Shown: positions 17,281 to 25,703 of the stretch, piece after piece
Layout: every line of letters begins with the position of its first letter
Position numbering within the stretch: position 1 is the first letter of the stretch
Assembly: GCA_964508225.1 (NCBI GenBank)
Contig: CAZDRX010000006.1
Span: forward strand, 14,700-78,699
Reading direction: 5' to 3'
Length of the DNA stretch: 64,000 nt
Source of the DNA: CAZDRX01 sp964508225
Lineage (GTDB): Bacteria > Patescibacteriota > Gracilibacteria > Peribacterales > Peribacteraceae
Made by a program: the position numbers and the translations under genes
The notes under the pieces: generated by a model
Told to the model about the DNA's origin: nothing
Seen by the model: only the letters and a program-made list of their open reading frames with translations
The model's database searches: none

Positions 17281-18138
17281 ATGGCTCCTGTGTACGTTCT
17301 CTTTGCATTGCTGGGCTTGGCACTCGGCAGTTTCGGTAATGTGCTCATTCTGCGTATCCGTACGGCGGAGACGCTCGGCGGACGTTCACATTGCCCGCAC
17401 TGCATGAAGACCATCGCGTGGTTCGATCTGTTTCCGCTGCTCAGCTTCCTCCTCCTCGGCGGACGATGCCGTCACTGCCGGAAGACGATCTCGCTCCAGT
17501 ATCCGCTCGTCGAGTGTGCGTCCATGCTCGTGTTTCTCCTCGGGATTGTCCTCACGCCGCTTGATCCTTTCCACGCGCTCGTCACCGCGTTCGCTCTCTA
17601 CTTCCTGCTGCTCGCGTGCGTGTACGACGGGATGTTCCAGCAGATCCCCGATATCTTCACCATCTGCTTCGCCCTCGTCGTGCTCGCGGACGTCTGGCTT
17701 CTCGGCGACATCGGACTCCGCAACGCCGAGCCTCTGTACTCCGCATGGGAAGCGCCGACGTGGATGGGCGCAGCCGGCCGCTACGTGTACCTGCTCCTCA
17801 TCGGCCCCGCATACTCCTCGCGTATCGAACTCCACACGCTCGGCGCCATGATTCCGTTTGCATGGTTCGGGCTTCAGTGGCTCGTGTCCCGCGGGAAAGC
17901 CGTGGGCACGGGAGACATTTTTCTCGGTACCGCCATCGGCTTCTGGCTCGGTGTGCAGGGCTCGGTCGTCATGCTTGTCCTCAGCTACATGGTGGGCGCG
18001 GTCGTCACGCTTCTTCTCCTCATCACGAAGACGATCTCGTTGAAGCGCCAGCGCATCCCATTCGGTCCGTTCATGGGGATTGCGACCGTCCTCACGGTGC
18101 TTGGTGCCGGTGATCTCTACCTCTCTCTTCTCCGGTAA
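17281..18138 (+). CDS. pilD: Prepilin peptidase / N-methyltransferase (type IV leader peptidase)
   Basis: The 285-residue integral membrane enzyme cleaves class III leaders of type IV prepilins and usually methylates the new N-terminus. It starts with the family segment 'LGLALGSFGNVLILRI'. Next come the two Cys pairs CPHC and CRHC of the cytoplasmic methyltransferase/zinc loop, then the aspartates of an aspartic membrane protease in 'CVYDGMFQQIPD' and 'VGTGDIFLGTAIG'. Its substrates are probably the pilins and pseudopilins at 53-60 kb. The pilus operon lacks a peptidase gene, so this distant copy likely serves it. Confidence 0.92.
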   Translation: MAPVYVLFALLGLALGSFGNVLILRIRTAETLGGRSHCPHCMKTIAWFDLFPLLSFLLLGGRCRHCRKTISLQYPLVECASMLVFLLGIVLTPLDPFHALVTAFALYFLLLACVYDGMFQQIPDIFTICFALVVLADVWLLGDIGLRNAEPLYSAWEAPTWMGAAGRYVYLLLIGPAYSSRIELHTLGAMIPFAWFGLQWLVSRGKAVGTGDIFLGTAIGFWLGVQGSVVMLVLSYMVGAVVTLLLLITKTISLKRQRIPFGPFMGIATVLTVLGAGDLYLSLLR

Positions 18139-18149
18139 ACACGCGTTCA

Positions 18150-18286
18150 TAAAGAGAGAGGCTTCGCTGCCCTACCGGAAGGGAATCTGCCGACACGGCA
18201 GCGAAGCCTCAGATCTAGACCAACGGGATCGCTGCGGTACCCTACGTGAGGGTCGCCCTCCTTTCGGAGAAATCCGTGTGTTGGCC
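18150..18286 (-). ncRNA. Unassigned structured small RNA with its own promoter and terminator hairpin
   Basis: A leftward consensus-like promoter (18292-18320) predicts a start at about 18286. There the RNA begins with GGCCAAC, which pairs with GUUGGUC (18224-18218) to close a multibranched domain. Inside are a CUCC-GAAA-GGAG hairpin and an ACCCU/AGGGU hairpin. After a short linker comes a perfect 14-base-pair stem (arms 18197-18210 and 18158-18171) with an inner hairpin and then UCUCUUU, a plausible terminator. No protein gene follows on this strand, so it is not a leader. It lacks the SRP domain IV consensus and the tRNA-like ends of tmRNA. Its class is unknown. Confidence 0.6.
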
Positions 18287-18291
18287 AAGGT

Positions 18292-18320
18292 ATTATGATC
18301 CACTTGGATTACTTTGTCAA
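18292..18320 (-). promoter_or_regulatory. Promoter of the small RNA
   Basis: On the leftward strand: TTGACA (18320-18315), exactly 17 bases, CATAAT (18297-18292). The predicted start at about 18286-18285 coincides with the first base of the closing helix of the RNA. Confidence 0.7.
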
Positions 18321-18388
18321 ATACCCCTATTGGCACTCAACCAGCTTTCAGAGAAGCCATGCAGACGCTCTCGTGTATTCTCTCCCCG

Positions 18389-18829
18389 ATGAAAGTCGTC
18401 GCACAGAACCGGCGCGCGAGATTCGATTACGAGATCGGTGAAACGGTCGAGGCCGGTCTCATGCTTTCGGGGCAGGAGGTGAAATCCTGCCGTCTCGGAC
18501 AGATCAGCTTGGCCGGGAGTTACGTCTCGTTTCTCGGCGGACGGCCGCTCCTCAAGCAGGCGAAGATCAGTCCGTACACGTACGCGGGGCCTCTGCCGGA
18601 CTACGATCCCGCGCACGACCGCGAACTGCTTCTGAACAAAGCCCAGCTTGAGAAGCTGCAGAGCAAGCAGGAGGAGAAGGGCGTCTCTCTCATTCCGCTC
18701 GAAGTGCGTGCGGGAAAATTCATCAAGATTCTCATCGGGGTCGCGAAGGGCAGGAAGAAGCTCGACAAACGTCAACGCATCAAAGAACGCGAGACGTCGC
18801 GCAGGATCCGTGAAACCGGAGAGGATTAG
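18389..18829 (+). CDS. smpB: SsrA-binding protein SmpB
   Basis: The 146-residue basic protein binds tmRNA and delivers it to stalled ribosomes. It shows 'NRRARFDYEIGETVEAGLML', 'GQEVKSCRLGQISLAGSYV' and the lysine/arginine-rich C-terminal tail 'KKLDKRQRIKERE' of the family. The ATG at 18389 is chosen because family members start just before 'VAQNRRA' and an extended -10 (TGTATTCT) stands 7 bases upstream. The tmRNA gene itself is not recognised in the window; the RNA encoded upstream on the other strand is not tmRNA. Confidence 0.95.
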   Translation: MKVVAQNRRARFDYEIGETVEAGLMLSGQEVKSCRLGQISLAGSYVSFLGGRPLLKQAKISPYTYAGPLPDYDPAHDRELLLNKAQLEKLQSKQEEKGVSLIPLEVRAGKFIKILIGVAKGRKKLDKRQRIKERETSRRIRETGED

Positions 18830-18940
18830 AGCAAGGCATTCCTGACAGAAATTTGTAATTCTTTTCAAGTGTGTTGCCATCATCAAATGCGGGCGGGTGA
18901 CGCGCCGCTTCGTTCAACGTATCCTCGCGTATAGCCCCCT

Positions 18941-19537
18941 ATGTCACTCCTCCCTCCCCAGATCCAGAAGGCCATCGAAGAATTTTCCAAACTCCCCGGC
19001 ATCGGGCCGAAGTCTGCCGAACGCCTCACGTTCCATCTGCTTCGGAGCTCCAAGGCCACGCCCGAGTCTCTCGGCTCCGCGCTGCAGGCACTCAAGAAAG
19101 ATCTGAAGTACTGCCGTACGTGCCAGATGATCTCGCTTCACGAAGAATGTTCCGTGTGCAGCGACCGTTCACGTGACAAGACGACGATCCTCGTCGTGGA
19201 GGAACCACTCGAAGTGATCGCATTCGAGAAGTCCGGATTCAAGGGGCTCTACCACGTGCTCCACGGCGTACTCTCGCCCATCGACGGATTCGGCCCCGAG
19301 CAGCTCAAGCTGAAGGAACTCATCGACCGTTGCAATGCCGGTGACGTGAAGGAGGTGATCATCGCCACGAACCTCGACACCGAAGGCGAGGCGACTGCCG
19401 CGTACATCCGTCAGAAGATCGCGAAGTCTGTTCCCACAGTGACGCGCCTCGCACACGGGTTACCTATGGGCGCGGATATCGAGTTCGCGGATCAGGTGAC
19501 GCTGCGGGAGGCTATTGCGGGACGGCGGTCGGCGTAG
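18941..19537 (+). CDS. recR: Recombination mediator protein RecR
   Basis: The 198-residue product acts with RecF/RecO in loading RecA at single-strand gaps. It has the helix-hairpin-helix 'LPGIGPKSAERLTFHLL', a four-cysteine zinc finger (CRTC...CSVC), a Toprim domain beginning 'ILVVEEPLEVIAFEKS' and the C-terminal 'HGLPMGADIEFADQ' stretch. Length is normal. A TATAGC hexamer lies 5 bases before the ATG. Its last 26 bases overlap the convergent methyltransferase gene. Confidence 0.96.
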   Translation: MSLLPPQIQKAIEEFSKLPGIGPKSAERLTFHLLRSSKATPESLGSALQALKKDLKYCRTCQMISLHEECSVCSDRSRDKTTILVVEEPLEVIAFEKSGFKGLYHVLHGVLSPIDGFGPEQLKLKELIDRCNAGDVKEVIIATNLDTEGEATAAYIRQKIAKSVPTVTRLAHGLPMGADIEFADQVTLREAIAGRRSA

Positions 19538-20486
19538 CGACGCGTACACGGGCCGCGAGTTCGCGGATGTCGTGTGGCCCCGATCCGCAGCAGAGGCCGA
19601 GATACTGCACGCCGAGTTCTCCGCCGAGAGAGGTGAGCTTGCTCAGCTGCCCGTCGCTGATTTCGAACAGTTTCCGGAGCCGCTCGAACTCGAGTTCCTG
19701 CACATCGCTTCGTTCGTGATTCAGATCGGCGAGCTCGCGGAAGCGCGTGCCAAATTCGTTGTGTGGGATGACGGAGTGGTTCGGATACACGGCAGCGAAC
19801 GTGCCTCGCTTCGATGAAGCGAGGAGATCGATAATCTGATCGGCGTTGCCGCAGTTCATCCCGACGCACGCCTCGATTCTCCCGTGAGAGATGTCCCGCA
19901 GGCGGTCGGCGACTTCGTCGTACGATTTGATCTGCAACGTGTTATTCGGAACGCCGTGCATCGTCGGTTCGAACGAGACGATGATACGACGCATGCCGAC
20001 ATCGGCCGCGGCCTGCACCAAGCCTGCCGCTTCGTCGAAATCATGCACGGCTTCCGCAAGCGCGCCGCCGATCCCTGCGTCGCGGAGCGCTTCCAGCTGA
20101 GGCGTGTGGATCCTGCGGGCGATGTGCGGCCGATCGATTCTCACAGCCCACGCAGCGTCGTCCGTGCCACTCGTGTCGAGGAGCGGGGCGATGCTCCCCA
20201 TCGGTTCGCTGCCGGGGAAGACTTCGTGCGTGAACTGTGCGGCAAGCTGGTTCCAGTTCCGCAATTCTTCGGTGAATCTGCCGCCATTGATTCCTCGCCC
20301 AGCTGCACCGAACGTCGGCGTTACGGGCTGCGTCACACCGGCAACGCGGTACGCATCGAGTGCGGATCGGATATGGTCGAAGTGTTGTCCGGAGAAAGCC
20401 TCGCGGGTGGAGATGCCGTGCAGATCGTTCAGGAGCGAGCCGAACGGCCCGCTGAGGATTTCCGGTGATGATGTGTTGAGTGACAT
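19512..20486 (-). CDS. Homocysteine S-methyltransferase family protein
   Basis: The 324-residue protein fits the homocysteine methyltransferase domain (as in MmuM and the MetH N-terminus), which moves a methyl group to a zinc-bound homocysteine thiol. The zinc-ligand motifs are visible: 'CVGMNCGNADQI' near residue 220 and 'YLGLCCGSGPHDI' near the end. The N-terminal 'LLDTSG'-like glycines are less well kept, so the true substrate may differ. The ATG at 20486 follows an unusually long leader (about 150 bases) with mutually exclusive hairpins, which suggests attenuation by a metabolite. Its 3' end overlaps recR by 26 bases. Confidence 0.7.
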   Translation of the reverse strand: MSLNTSSPEILSGPFGSLLNDLHGISTREAFSGQHFDHIRSALDAYRVAGVTQPVTPTFGAAGRGINGGRFTEELRNWNQLAAQFTHEVFPGSEPMGSIAPLLDTSGTDDAAWAVRIDRPHIARRIHTPQLEALRDAGIGGALAEAVHDFDEAAGLVQAAADVGMRRIIVSFEPTMHGVPNNTLQIKSYDEVADRLRDISHGRIEACVGMNCGNADQIIDLLASSKRGTFAAVYPNHSVIPHNEFGTRFRELADLNHERSDVQELEFERLRKLFEISDGQLSKLTSLGGELGVQYLGLCCGSGPHDIRELAARVRVATPTAVPQ

Positions 20487-20636
20487 GGTCAGAAGAGGGG
20501 AGTGATGCAAAGAAAATTCGCCGCGGATTCCCCGCGAGTCGGTGACCTGTGCCCTGGTTCATTCTCAGGCAGCAAGCGACCCTCGCGGGGCACGCATCAT
20601 CATGAGCATCAATGGCGAAGCGAGGGTCTTCATGCG
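20487..20636 (-). promoter_or_regulatory. Switch-like leader RNA (alternative stems and terminator hairpin)
   Basis: In RNA order, GACCCUCGC (20628-20620) can pair perfectly with GCGAGGGUC (20586-20578). The overlapping segment CCCCGCGAG (20590-20582) can instead pair perfectly with CUCGCGGGG (20538-20530). If the second stem is not formed, CGCGG (20536-20532) can pair with CCGCG (20526-20522), followed by a U-rich run, as an intrinsic terminator. This is the layout of a riboswitch or attenuator expression platform. I do not recognise the aptamer; it does not match SAM-I or SAH consensus sequences. Confidence 0.6.
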
Positions 20637-20641
20637 CCGCG

Positions 20642-20670
20642 TAGTGTGTCTCCAAGCATTTCTTTGTCAA
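20642..20670 (-). promoter_or_regulatory. Promoter of the methyltransferase leader
   Basis: A perfect -35 TTGACA (20670-20665) lies 17 bases before ACACTA (20647-20642), or 16 before CACACT. The -10 is weak. Transcription would begin near 20636, about 150 bases before the gene. Confidence 0.5.
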
Positions 20671-20724
20671 AGTATTTTCTACTCGCATAACTGAAAAACG
20701 GCTTCTGTAAGCCAAAACTTCATG

Positions 20725-20755
20725 CAAAAAAAGAGGTGTGACAGGCACACCTCTT
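20725..20755 (-). terminator. Intrinsic terminator of the SIMPL gene
   Basis: A perfect 10-base-pair stem, AAGAGGTGTG / CACACCTCTT (20731-20740 and 20746-20755), with a 5-base loop is followed leftward by a run of seven T. Confidence 0.9.
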
Positions 20756-20771
20756 TCCGGTTTCACGTTTA

Positions 20772-21530
20772 TTATCTCAGCTCGTACATGATCGTCACCG
20801 TGGAGCTGATCTCCTGCTCGCCTGCCGGGAGCGGTACGGAAGCCTGTTCAGCCATACCGCCGCCGACACCGTACGCGTCCATGGACTTGCCCATCATCGG
20901 CACCGGCGGGTAGTAGCCGCCGCCTTCATTGAAGCCAGTGATCTTCACGATGCGCATGCCGAGACTTCCGGCGAGCACTTCCGCCTTCGTCTTGGCTTTC
21001 TCGATCGCCTTCGCGCGAGCCTCGGCCGTGAGAGCATCCGGATTGTCGATCTCGAAGCTCACACCGCCGGCCTGATTCGCGCCGGCAGCAGTTGCAGCTG
21101 TCAGGACGTCACCGACCTTATCCAGGTCGCGCACCTTCACGCGGAGGGATTGGTTCGCTTCGAAGCCGCGCGGAATCTGCGTGCCGCTACTGTAGTCGTA
21201 GACGGGGCTGAGCCAGAAGCTCTGCGTCGCGATGTCCTTGTCTTCGATGCCGGACTTCTTCACGGCTTCGAGGACGGCCGTCATGTTCTTGCGGACGACT
21301 TCGATCGCGGCCTTCGCGGTGGGCTGGCGGCCGGTCTGCACGCCGAAGCTCAGCGTTGCAATGTCCGGAGCGCCGGAGACTTTCGCGTCAGCGGTCACGG
21401 AGATGATCACGGGCTGGCGGCCGGCGGAGCCGACTTCGATGTTCTTGCCGTGCACGTAGAATGCGCCGCCGATGAGGACGACGATGATGGGGAGCCACAG
21501 CGGTGGCCGGATATTGATCGTGTCGGGCAT
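20772..21530 (-). CDS. SIMPL (DUF541) domain protein, membrane-anchored
   Basis: The 252-residue protein has an N-terminal membrane helix ('LWLPIIVVLIGGAFYV') and then the SIMPL/DUF541 domain: 'VTADAKVSGAPDIATLSFGVQT' opens it, with 'KDIATQSFWLSPVYDY' and 'KAKTKAEVLAGSLGMRIVKI' further on. Family members sit in the periplasm or outer face and have been linked to oxidative stress tolerance; the mechanism is not established. It stands alone between a strong terminator and sufC. Confidence 0.85.
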   Translation of the reverse strand: MPDTINIRPPLWLPIIVVLIGGAFYVHGKNIEVGSAGRQPVIISVTADAKVSGAPDIATLSFGVQTGRQPTAKAAIEVVRKNMTAVLEAVKKSGIEDKDIATQSFWLSPVYDYSSGTQIPRGFEANQSLRVKVRDLDKVGDVLTAATAAGANQAGGVSFEIDNPDALTAEARAKAIEKAKTKAEVLAGSLGMRIVKITGFNEGGGYYPPVPMMGKSMDAYGVGGGMAEQASVPLPAGEQEISSTVTIMYELR

Positions 21531-21634
21531 GGGAGAGGGGGGAAGAAAAAGGACGCGGAACGGCGTCGTCTGGAGTGATGACGTTATTCTACCCAGATTC
21601 TTTCAGGGTATCCTCCGCTTTGGCCTTGCCAGCC

Positions 21635-22423
21635 TCATTCGAGCGGAATCGCCTCCTTTCCGTACTTCGCGTACCCTCCGCGCTCAAGCGCAAGAGCAAG
21701 CTCCGGACCGCCGCTCTCCACGATCTGTCCGCGGATCATCACATGGACGTGATCCGGTTTGATGTACTGCAGGAGACGCGCGTAGTGCGTGACGATGATG
21801 GCGGAGAAGTCCGGACCACGCAGTCCCTCCACGCCCTGACCGACGATCTTCAGTGCGTCGACGTCGAGACCCGAATCCGTCTCATCGAGGAGTGCCAGCC
21901 GTGGTTTCAGGATCTTCATCTGCAGTACTTCCGCCTTCTTCTTCTCGCCGCCGGAAAATCCTTTGTTCACCGATCTCTCCGCGAACGCGGGATCCATCCC
22001 GAGCTCCGCCATCATCACCTTCAGTTCCGCAGCGAACTTCACGGGAGAGAGTTTGCGGTATGCCGGATCACGCGCCCCGCGTTGCGCCTGCGCCGCCGCG
22101 AAGAGAAAGCTCCGGAGGCTCACGCCGGCGATCTCCTTGGGGTACTGGAACGCGAGGAAGAGCCCTGCACGTGCGCGCTCATCTGCGCTCATCGCTATCA
22201 GATCCTGTCCGCCGAATGCGACGGAGCCTCCGTCCACCGTGTAGGCCGGATGCCCCATGAGCGTGGACACGAGTGTGGATTTCCCCGAACCGTTCGGCCC
22301 CATAATCGCGTGGATCTCTCCCGCCCGTACCGCGAGTGACACGCCGCGCACGATCGGAGTCCGGTTCACGGACACTTCGAGGTCATGGATCTGGAGGAGC
22401 CCTTCGGGGCTTTTTTTCGGCAT
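21635..22423 (-). CDS. sufC: Fe-S cluster assembly ATPase SufC
   Basis: The 262-residue ABC ATPase carries Walker A GPNGSGKST, the SufC-type signature 'GFSGGEKKKAEVLQM', and Walker B 'LALLDETDSGLD'. SufC drives the SufBCD scaffold that builds iron-sulfur clusters, for example for the ferredoxin at 26.6 kb. sufB and sufD are not next to it, so they must lie elsewhere. It is divergent from the glycosyltransferase gene with only 33 bases between starts; -10 elements for the two directions (TATTCC leftward, TATACT rightward) overlap in that gap. Confidence 0.92.
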   Translation of the reverse strand: MPKKSPEGLLQIHDLEVSVNRTPIVRGVSLAVRAGEIHAIMGPNGSGKSTLVSTLMGHPAYTVDGGSVAFGGQDLIAMSADERARAGLFLAFQYPKEIAGVSLRSFLFAAAQAQRGARDPAYRKLSPVKFAAELKVMMAELGMDPAFAERSVNKGFSGGEKKKAEVLQMKILKPRLALLDETDSGLDVDALKIVGQGVEGLRGPDFSAIIVTHYARLLQYIKPDHVHVMIRGQIVESGGPELALALERGGYAKYGKEAIPLE

Positions 22424-22456
22424 GCGGAGCGGTGGAATACGCTTATACTACGGCGC

Positions 22457-24952
22457 GTGTACCATTTTTGGAACCACCTTCTCCGGCCTGCCTTCGAGGC
22501 TCTCAAGCCGCGTTCGATCCTCGAAATCGGAGCCGCGGAGGGCTCACACTCCGTCCACCTCGCCGGTTATGCGGCAGAGCACGGGGCGACTCTTACCATC
22601 GTCGATCCATTCCCTCGTTTCGATTTCGTGGCACTCCGGCGTCGTCACCAGGCTTCCATCACCCTCCTCACACGCAAGAGTCTCGAAGCCATTCCATCGC
22701 TCCCGCGTCACGACGTCGTGCTCATCGACGGTGATCACAACTGGTACACCGTCCACGAAGAACTCCGCGCGCTGCTCGCTGTCGCGGGTTCGGCGCAGGC
22801 CTTCCCCGTGGTATTCCTGCATGACACCGGCTGGCCGTACGGCGAGCGCGACATGTACTTCTTCCCCGGCGATATTCCGGGGCATGCGCTCCATCCCAAG
22901 GCGATCGGCGGCGTCGCGCCCGACAGAAACCTCCTCATTCCTTCCGGCGGTCTCAACACCCGGATGTATCACGCGCTCGCTCAAGGCGGCGAGAGAAACG
23001 GCGTGCGGACGGCCATCATGGATTTCCTCCGCGAGACCAAGGGACTGAGCGCCACCATGGTCACGGGATTCCATGGCATTGCCGCCGTGTACCCCGAAGC
23101 ACTCCCGCGTACCAATGCGGCATTCGGTGCACTTCTCGCCGAGATGCAGGCCACGCCGTTTCTCGGGCGTCACATCGCACTCCTTGAGGAGGATCGTGTG
23201 AACCTCATTGCGCGCGTGCAGGAACTCCGTCGCTCGCTCTTCCGCGAGCAGGTCATCCAGGCCGAACTCAGAAACCGCATCTTCAAGCTCCAGCCGGAAA
23301 TCAAAGGACTCAAGACCGATCTGCGGCGCATCCTCCGTTCGAAGAGCTGGCGGCTCACGCTCCCGATTCGCGCGACGGAGGCCTTCATGAAGGAGCTTCG
23401 CACCGCGCGAGGTGCGATGAACGCGCTTCGCAGGGTGTGGGCATCATTCGGTCATCCGTTTCCGGCATTCGTCCGGTGGGTGAGGCATGGAGTCTTCGGA
23501 AAGACGTTCCCCGCTTCTCCTTCGGCTGCCGAGGCTTCCGCTCGTCTCGCGAATGATGTGCTCGGAGCGTACGGCGGTGCCCCTTCCGTGAGTGTCATCG
23601 TGACAGCGCGCAATAACGGTTCTTTCCTGCACGAGTGCCTCACATCGATTCTCAGCCAGAGTGTCCGTCCGTACGAAGTCCTCTACTGCGATGACGGTTC
23701 CACCGACGACAGTCTCGCCATTGCCCGTTCCATTCCCGGTGTGCGCGTCCTCGCGCGAGAGCACGAAGGTGTCGTGAAAGCGCGCAATGCCGCGGTGGCC
23801 GAGACCACGGGCAGCCTGCTGCTCCATGTCGATGGCGACGATGCGCTTCTCCCCGATTACATTGCGCAGCAGCTAGCCGTCCTCTCCATGAATCCGGACG
23901 CCGTTTTCGCCTATGGCGGCGCCGATCGCTGTGATATGGAGACCACCCGTTTCGCGGGAATCCCATGGAACACCGAGACTCTCTGGCAGCAGAACTATGT
24001 GAACACCTCTTCGATCATCCGTCGATCCGCGTTCGAGGCCGTGGGCGGGTGGCAGGAGGGGGTCGGCACGCTCTGGGACTGGCATCTGTGGCTGCGGCTC
24101 TCACGGATCGGTCCCGGTGCACTCAGCAAGTCGGTGCTCAAGTACCGCAGACACATCGGCAGCTGGAGCAATGCGGTGGGTCGTCACATGGACGACGTCG
24201 AGACGGGCCAGCTCATGGGCCGCGTGCGTCGGTCGGTCGCCAACATCTCCGTGTGCTGCATCTTCGGAGGAAGGGTCCCCGAACTCCTTCCGCTCTGGAT
24301 GAAGAGTCTTGCGAAGATTATCCGCGCCCACATCGATGTCGCGGGTACACCCGAGCTCGTCGTTCTCGATCACAGTTGCAAGCACGTCGACACGATCCGT
24401 GCGCTCGCGGAGAAGACGGGCGTCTTCCGCTCTGTCACCGTCATTCCGTATCCCGAGAAATTCACCTGGAAGAATGAGATGGAGCGCCGCCACAAGGTCG
24501 CGATCTTTCTCGCGAAGGCCTACAACCGTCTCCTCGGCATCGCCGATGGCGAGATCCTGTGGTTTCTCGAAGACGATGTCGTCGTTCCTGAGCATGCCTA
24601 CGACACGCTTCTTCGCGACCTCACCGACGGGACGGATCCTCCGGCAGCTGCGAGCGGCCTCTACCGCAACCGTCACCAGCCCGACTGGATCGCGCATCAT
24701 GTCGATACCACCGGACGCGTGCTGCCGGTCGATGTCACTGCGGGCAGCCCGATGCCGATCGATCTCGCGGGTACGGGATGCCTCATGGCGCTCAGACCGT
24801 TCGTTCCGTATCCATTCACGAGTCATTGGAGAGGCCGTGCCCCCGCGCATGACTGGACGTGGTCCGAGCGTATCCGCCGGAGCGGGAAGAGAATCCTCCT
24901 CGATCCGCGTGTCCACTGCCGTCACTACACCGACACCGTTTCCTTCGTCTGA
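22457..24952 (+). CDS. Fusion of a SAM methyltransferase with two family 2 glycosyltransferase domains
   Basis: The 831-residue protein starts with a class I methyltransferase domain ('SILEIGAAEGSHSVHLAGYA', then 'VVLIDGDHNWYTVHEEL'). A coiled-coil stretch near residues 240-310 ('ALLEEDRVNLIARVQEL') follows. Next is a GT-A glycosyltransferase domain ('PSVSVIVTARNNGSFLHECL', 'YCDDGSTDDS', metal site 'HVDGDDALL') and then a second GT-A-like domain with 'ILWFLEDDVVVPEHAY'. It probably builds and caps a surface glycan exported by the adjacent ABC transporter. The GTG at 22457 is chosen because a TATACT -10 ends 7 bases before it; an ATG at 22385 lies across sufC. Its 3' end overlaps the ABC ATPase gene by 28 bases. 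Confidence 0.8.
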   Translation: MYHFWNHLLRPAFEALKPRSILEIGAAEGSHSVHLAGYAAEHGATLTIVDPFPRFDFVALRRRHQASITLLTRKSLEAIPSLPRHDVVLIDGDHNWYTVHEELRALLAVAGSAQAFPVVFLHDTGWPYGERDMYFFPGDIPGHALHPKAIGGVAPDRNLLIPSGGLNTRMYHALAQGGERNGVRTAIMDFLRETKGLSATMVTGFHGIAAVYPEALPRTNAAFGALLAEMQATPFLGRHIALLEEDRVNLIARVQELRRSLFREQVIQAELRNRIFKLQPEIKGLKTDLRRILRSKSWRLTLPIRATEAFMKELRTARGAMNALRRVWASFGHPFPAFVRWVRHGVFGKTFPASPSAAEASARLANDVLGAYGGAPSVSVIVTARNNGSFLHECLTSILSQSVRPYEVLYCDDGSTDDSLAIARSIPGVRVLAREHEGVVKARNAAVAETTGSLLLHVDGDDALLPDYIAQQLAVLSMNPDAVFAYGGADRCDMETTRFAGIPWNTETLWQQNYVNTSSIIRRSAFEAVGGWQEGVGTLWDWHLWLRLSRIGPGALSKSVLKYRRHIGSWSNAVGRHMDDVETGQLMGRVRRSVANISVCCIFGGRVPELLPLWMKSLAKIIRAHIDVAGTPELVVLDHSCKHVDTIRALAEKTGVFRSVTVIPYPEKFTWKNEMERRHKVAIFLAKAYNRLLGIADGEILWFLEDDVVVPEHAYDTLLRDLTDGTDPPAAASGLYRNRHQPDWIAHHVDTTGRVLPVDVTAGSPMPIDLAGTGCLMALRPFVPYPFTSHWRGRAPAHDWTWSERIRRSGKRILLDPRVHCRHYTDTVSFV

Positions 24953-25701
24953 TCGCTCCGGAGCTTCCAGACAAGTTCCGGTTCCGGACTGTCCGAGGAG
25001 CAGATCTTTTTTCGCTGTCCCGTCACACGCCCTCCGTCGAAGAAGAGCACCCGGTGCACGAGTGAGCACAGCTGGTGAAAATTGTGCGTGACAAGAATGA
25101 CGGTCTTCCCGCGCTCTTTTAAGCCCAGCAGATACTCGCGGCACTTCTTCTGGAAGTCCGCATCGCCCACGGCCATGATTTCATCGAAGAGGTAGATCTC
25201 GGCTTCCACATGGGCTGCCGCCGCGAACGCGAGCCGCAGCCGCATCCCCGTGCTGTAGCACTTGAGCGGCAAGTCGGCGAACTCGCCGATATCCGCGAAG
25301 TCGAGGATGCGCTCGGTCATGGCATCGATGTCGCGTGACGAGAGTCCGTGGAGGAGTCCGTTCAGCCGGATGTTTTCGTGTGCCGGACGTTCGGGGTGGA
25401 ATCCGATGCCGAGTTCGAAGAACGTCGACATTTTCCCGTGCCGCACGACCGATCCGCGGTCGGGCTTCAGCAGTCCCGCCACGAGTTTCAGAAATGTCGT
25501 TTTCCCCGACCCGTTCGCACCGTAGAGACCGATCCACTCGCCCCGTCCGATTTTCACTGTCGTGGGCTTCAGCGCTTCCACGCGGATTTCCCGCCCTGTC
25601 TTACCGAAACGGAGGATCCGGTCCTGCAGGCGCGTGACGGGGATCGTCCGCTGCACGAACGTTTTCTCGATGCCGGTGCATTCGATGGCGTAGCGGCTCA
25701 T
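24925..25701 (-). CDS. Polysaccharide ABC exporter, ATP-binding subunit (Wzt/TagH type)
   Basis: The 258-residue protein has Walker A GANGSGKTT, the degenerate signature 'CYSTGMRLRLAFA' and Walker B 'IYLFDEIMAVGD', the combination typical of Wzt, TagH and KpsT subunits that export O-antigen, teichoic acid or capsule. There is no C-terminal carbohydrate-binding domain, so export probably does not depend on recognising a terminal cap. It follows the permease by 2 bases and forms an operon with it. Its end overlaps the convergent glycosyltransferase. Confidence 0.88.
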   Translation of the reverse strand: MSRYAIECTGIEKTFVQRTIPVTRLQDRILRFGKTGREIRVEALKPTTVKIGRGEWIGLYGANGSGKTTFLKLVAGLLKPDRGSVVRHGKMSTFFELGIGFHPERPAHENIRLNGLLHGLSSRDIDAMTERILDFADIGEFADLPLKCYSTGMRLRLAFAAAAHVEAEIYLFDEIMAVGDADFQKKCREYLLGLKERGKTVILVTHNFHQLCSLVHRVLFFDGGRVTGQRKKICSSDSPEPELVWKLRSDQTKETVSV

Positions 25702-25703
25702 GG

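Noticed and set aside
18150..18286. Small RNA as SRP RNA or tmRNA (next to smpB)
   Set aside because: Neither strand has the SRP domain IV consensus (CAGG..CC-GNRA-GG..AGCAG), and tRNA-like ends and a tag frame needed for tmRNA are missing; it is also too short for tmRNA.
22385..22456. Upstream ATG start for the methyltransferase-glycosyltransferase fusion
   Set aside because: It would overlap the start of sufC and precede the predicted transcript start; the added residues have no family support.
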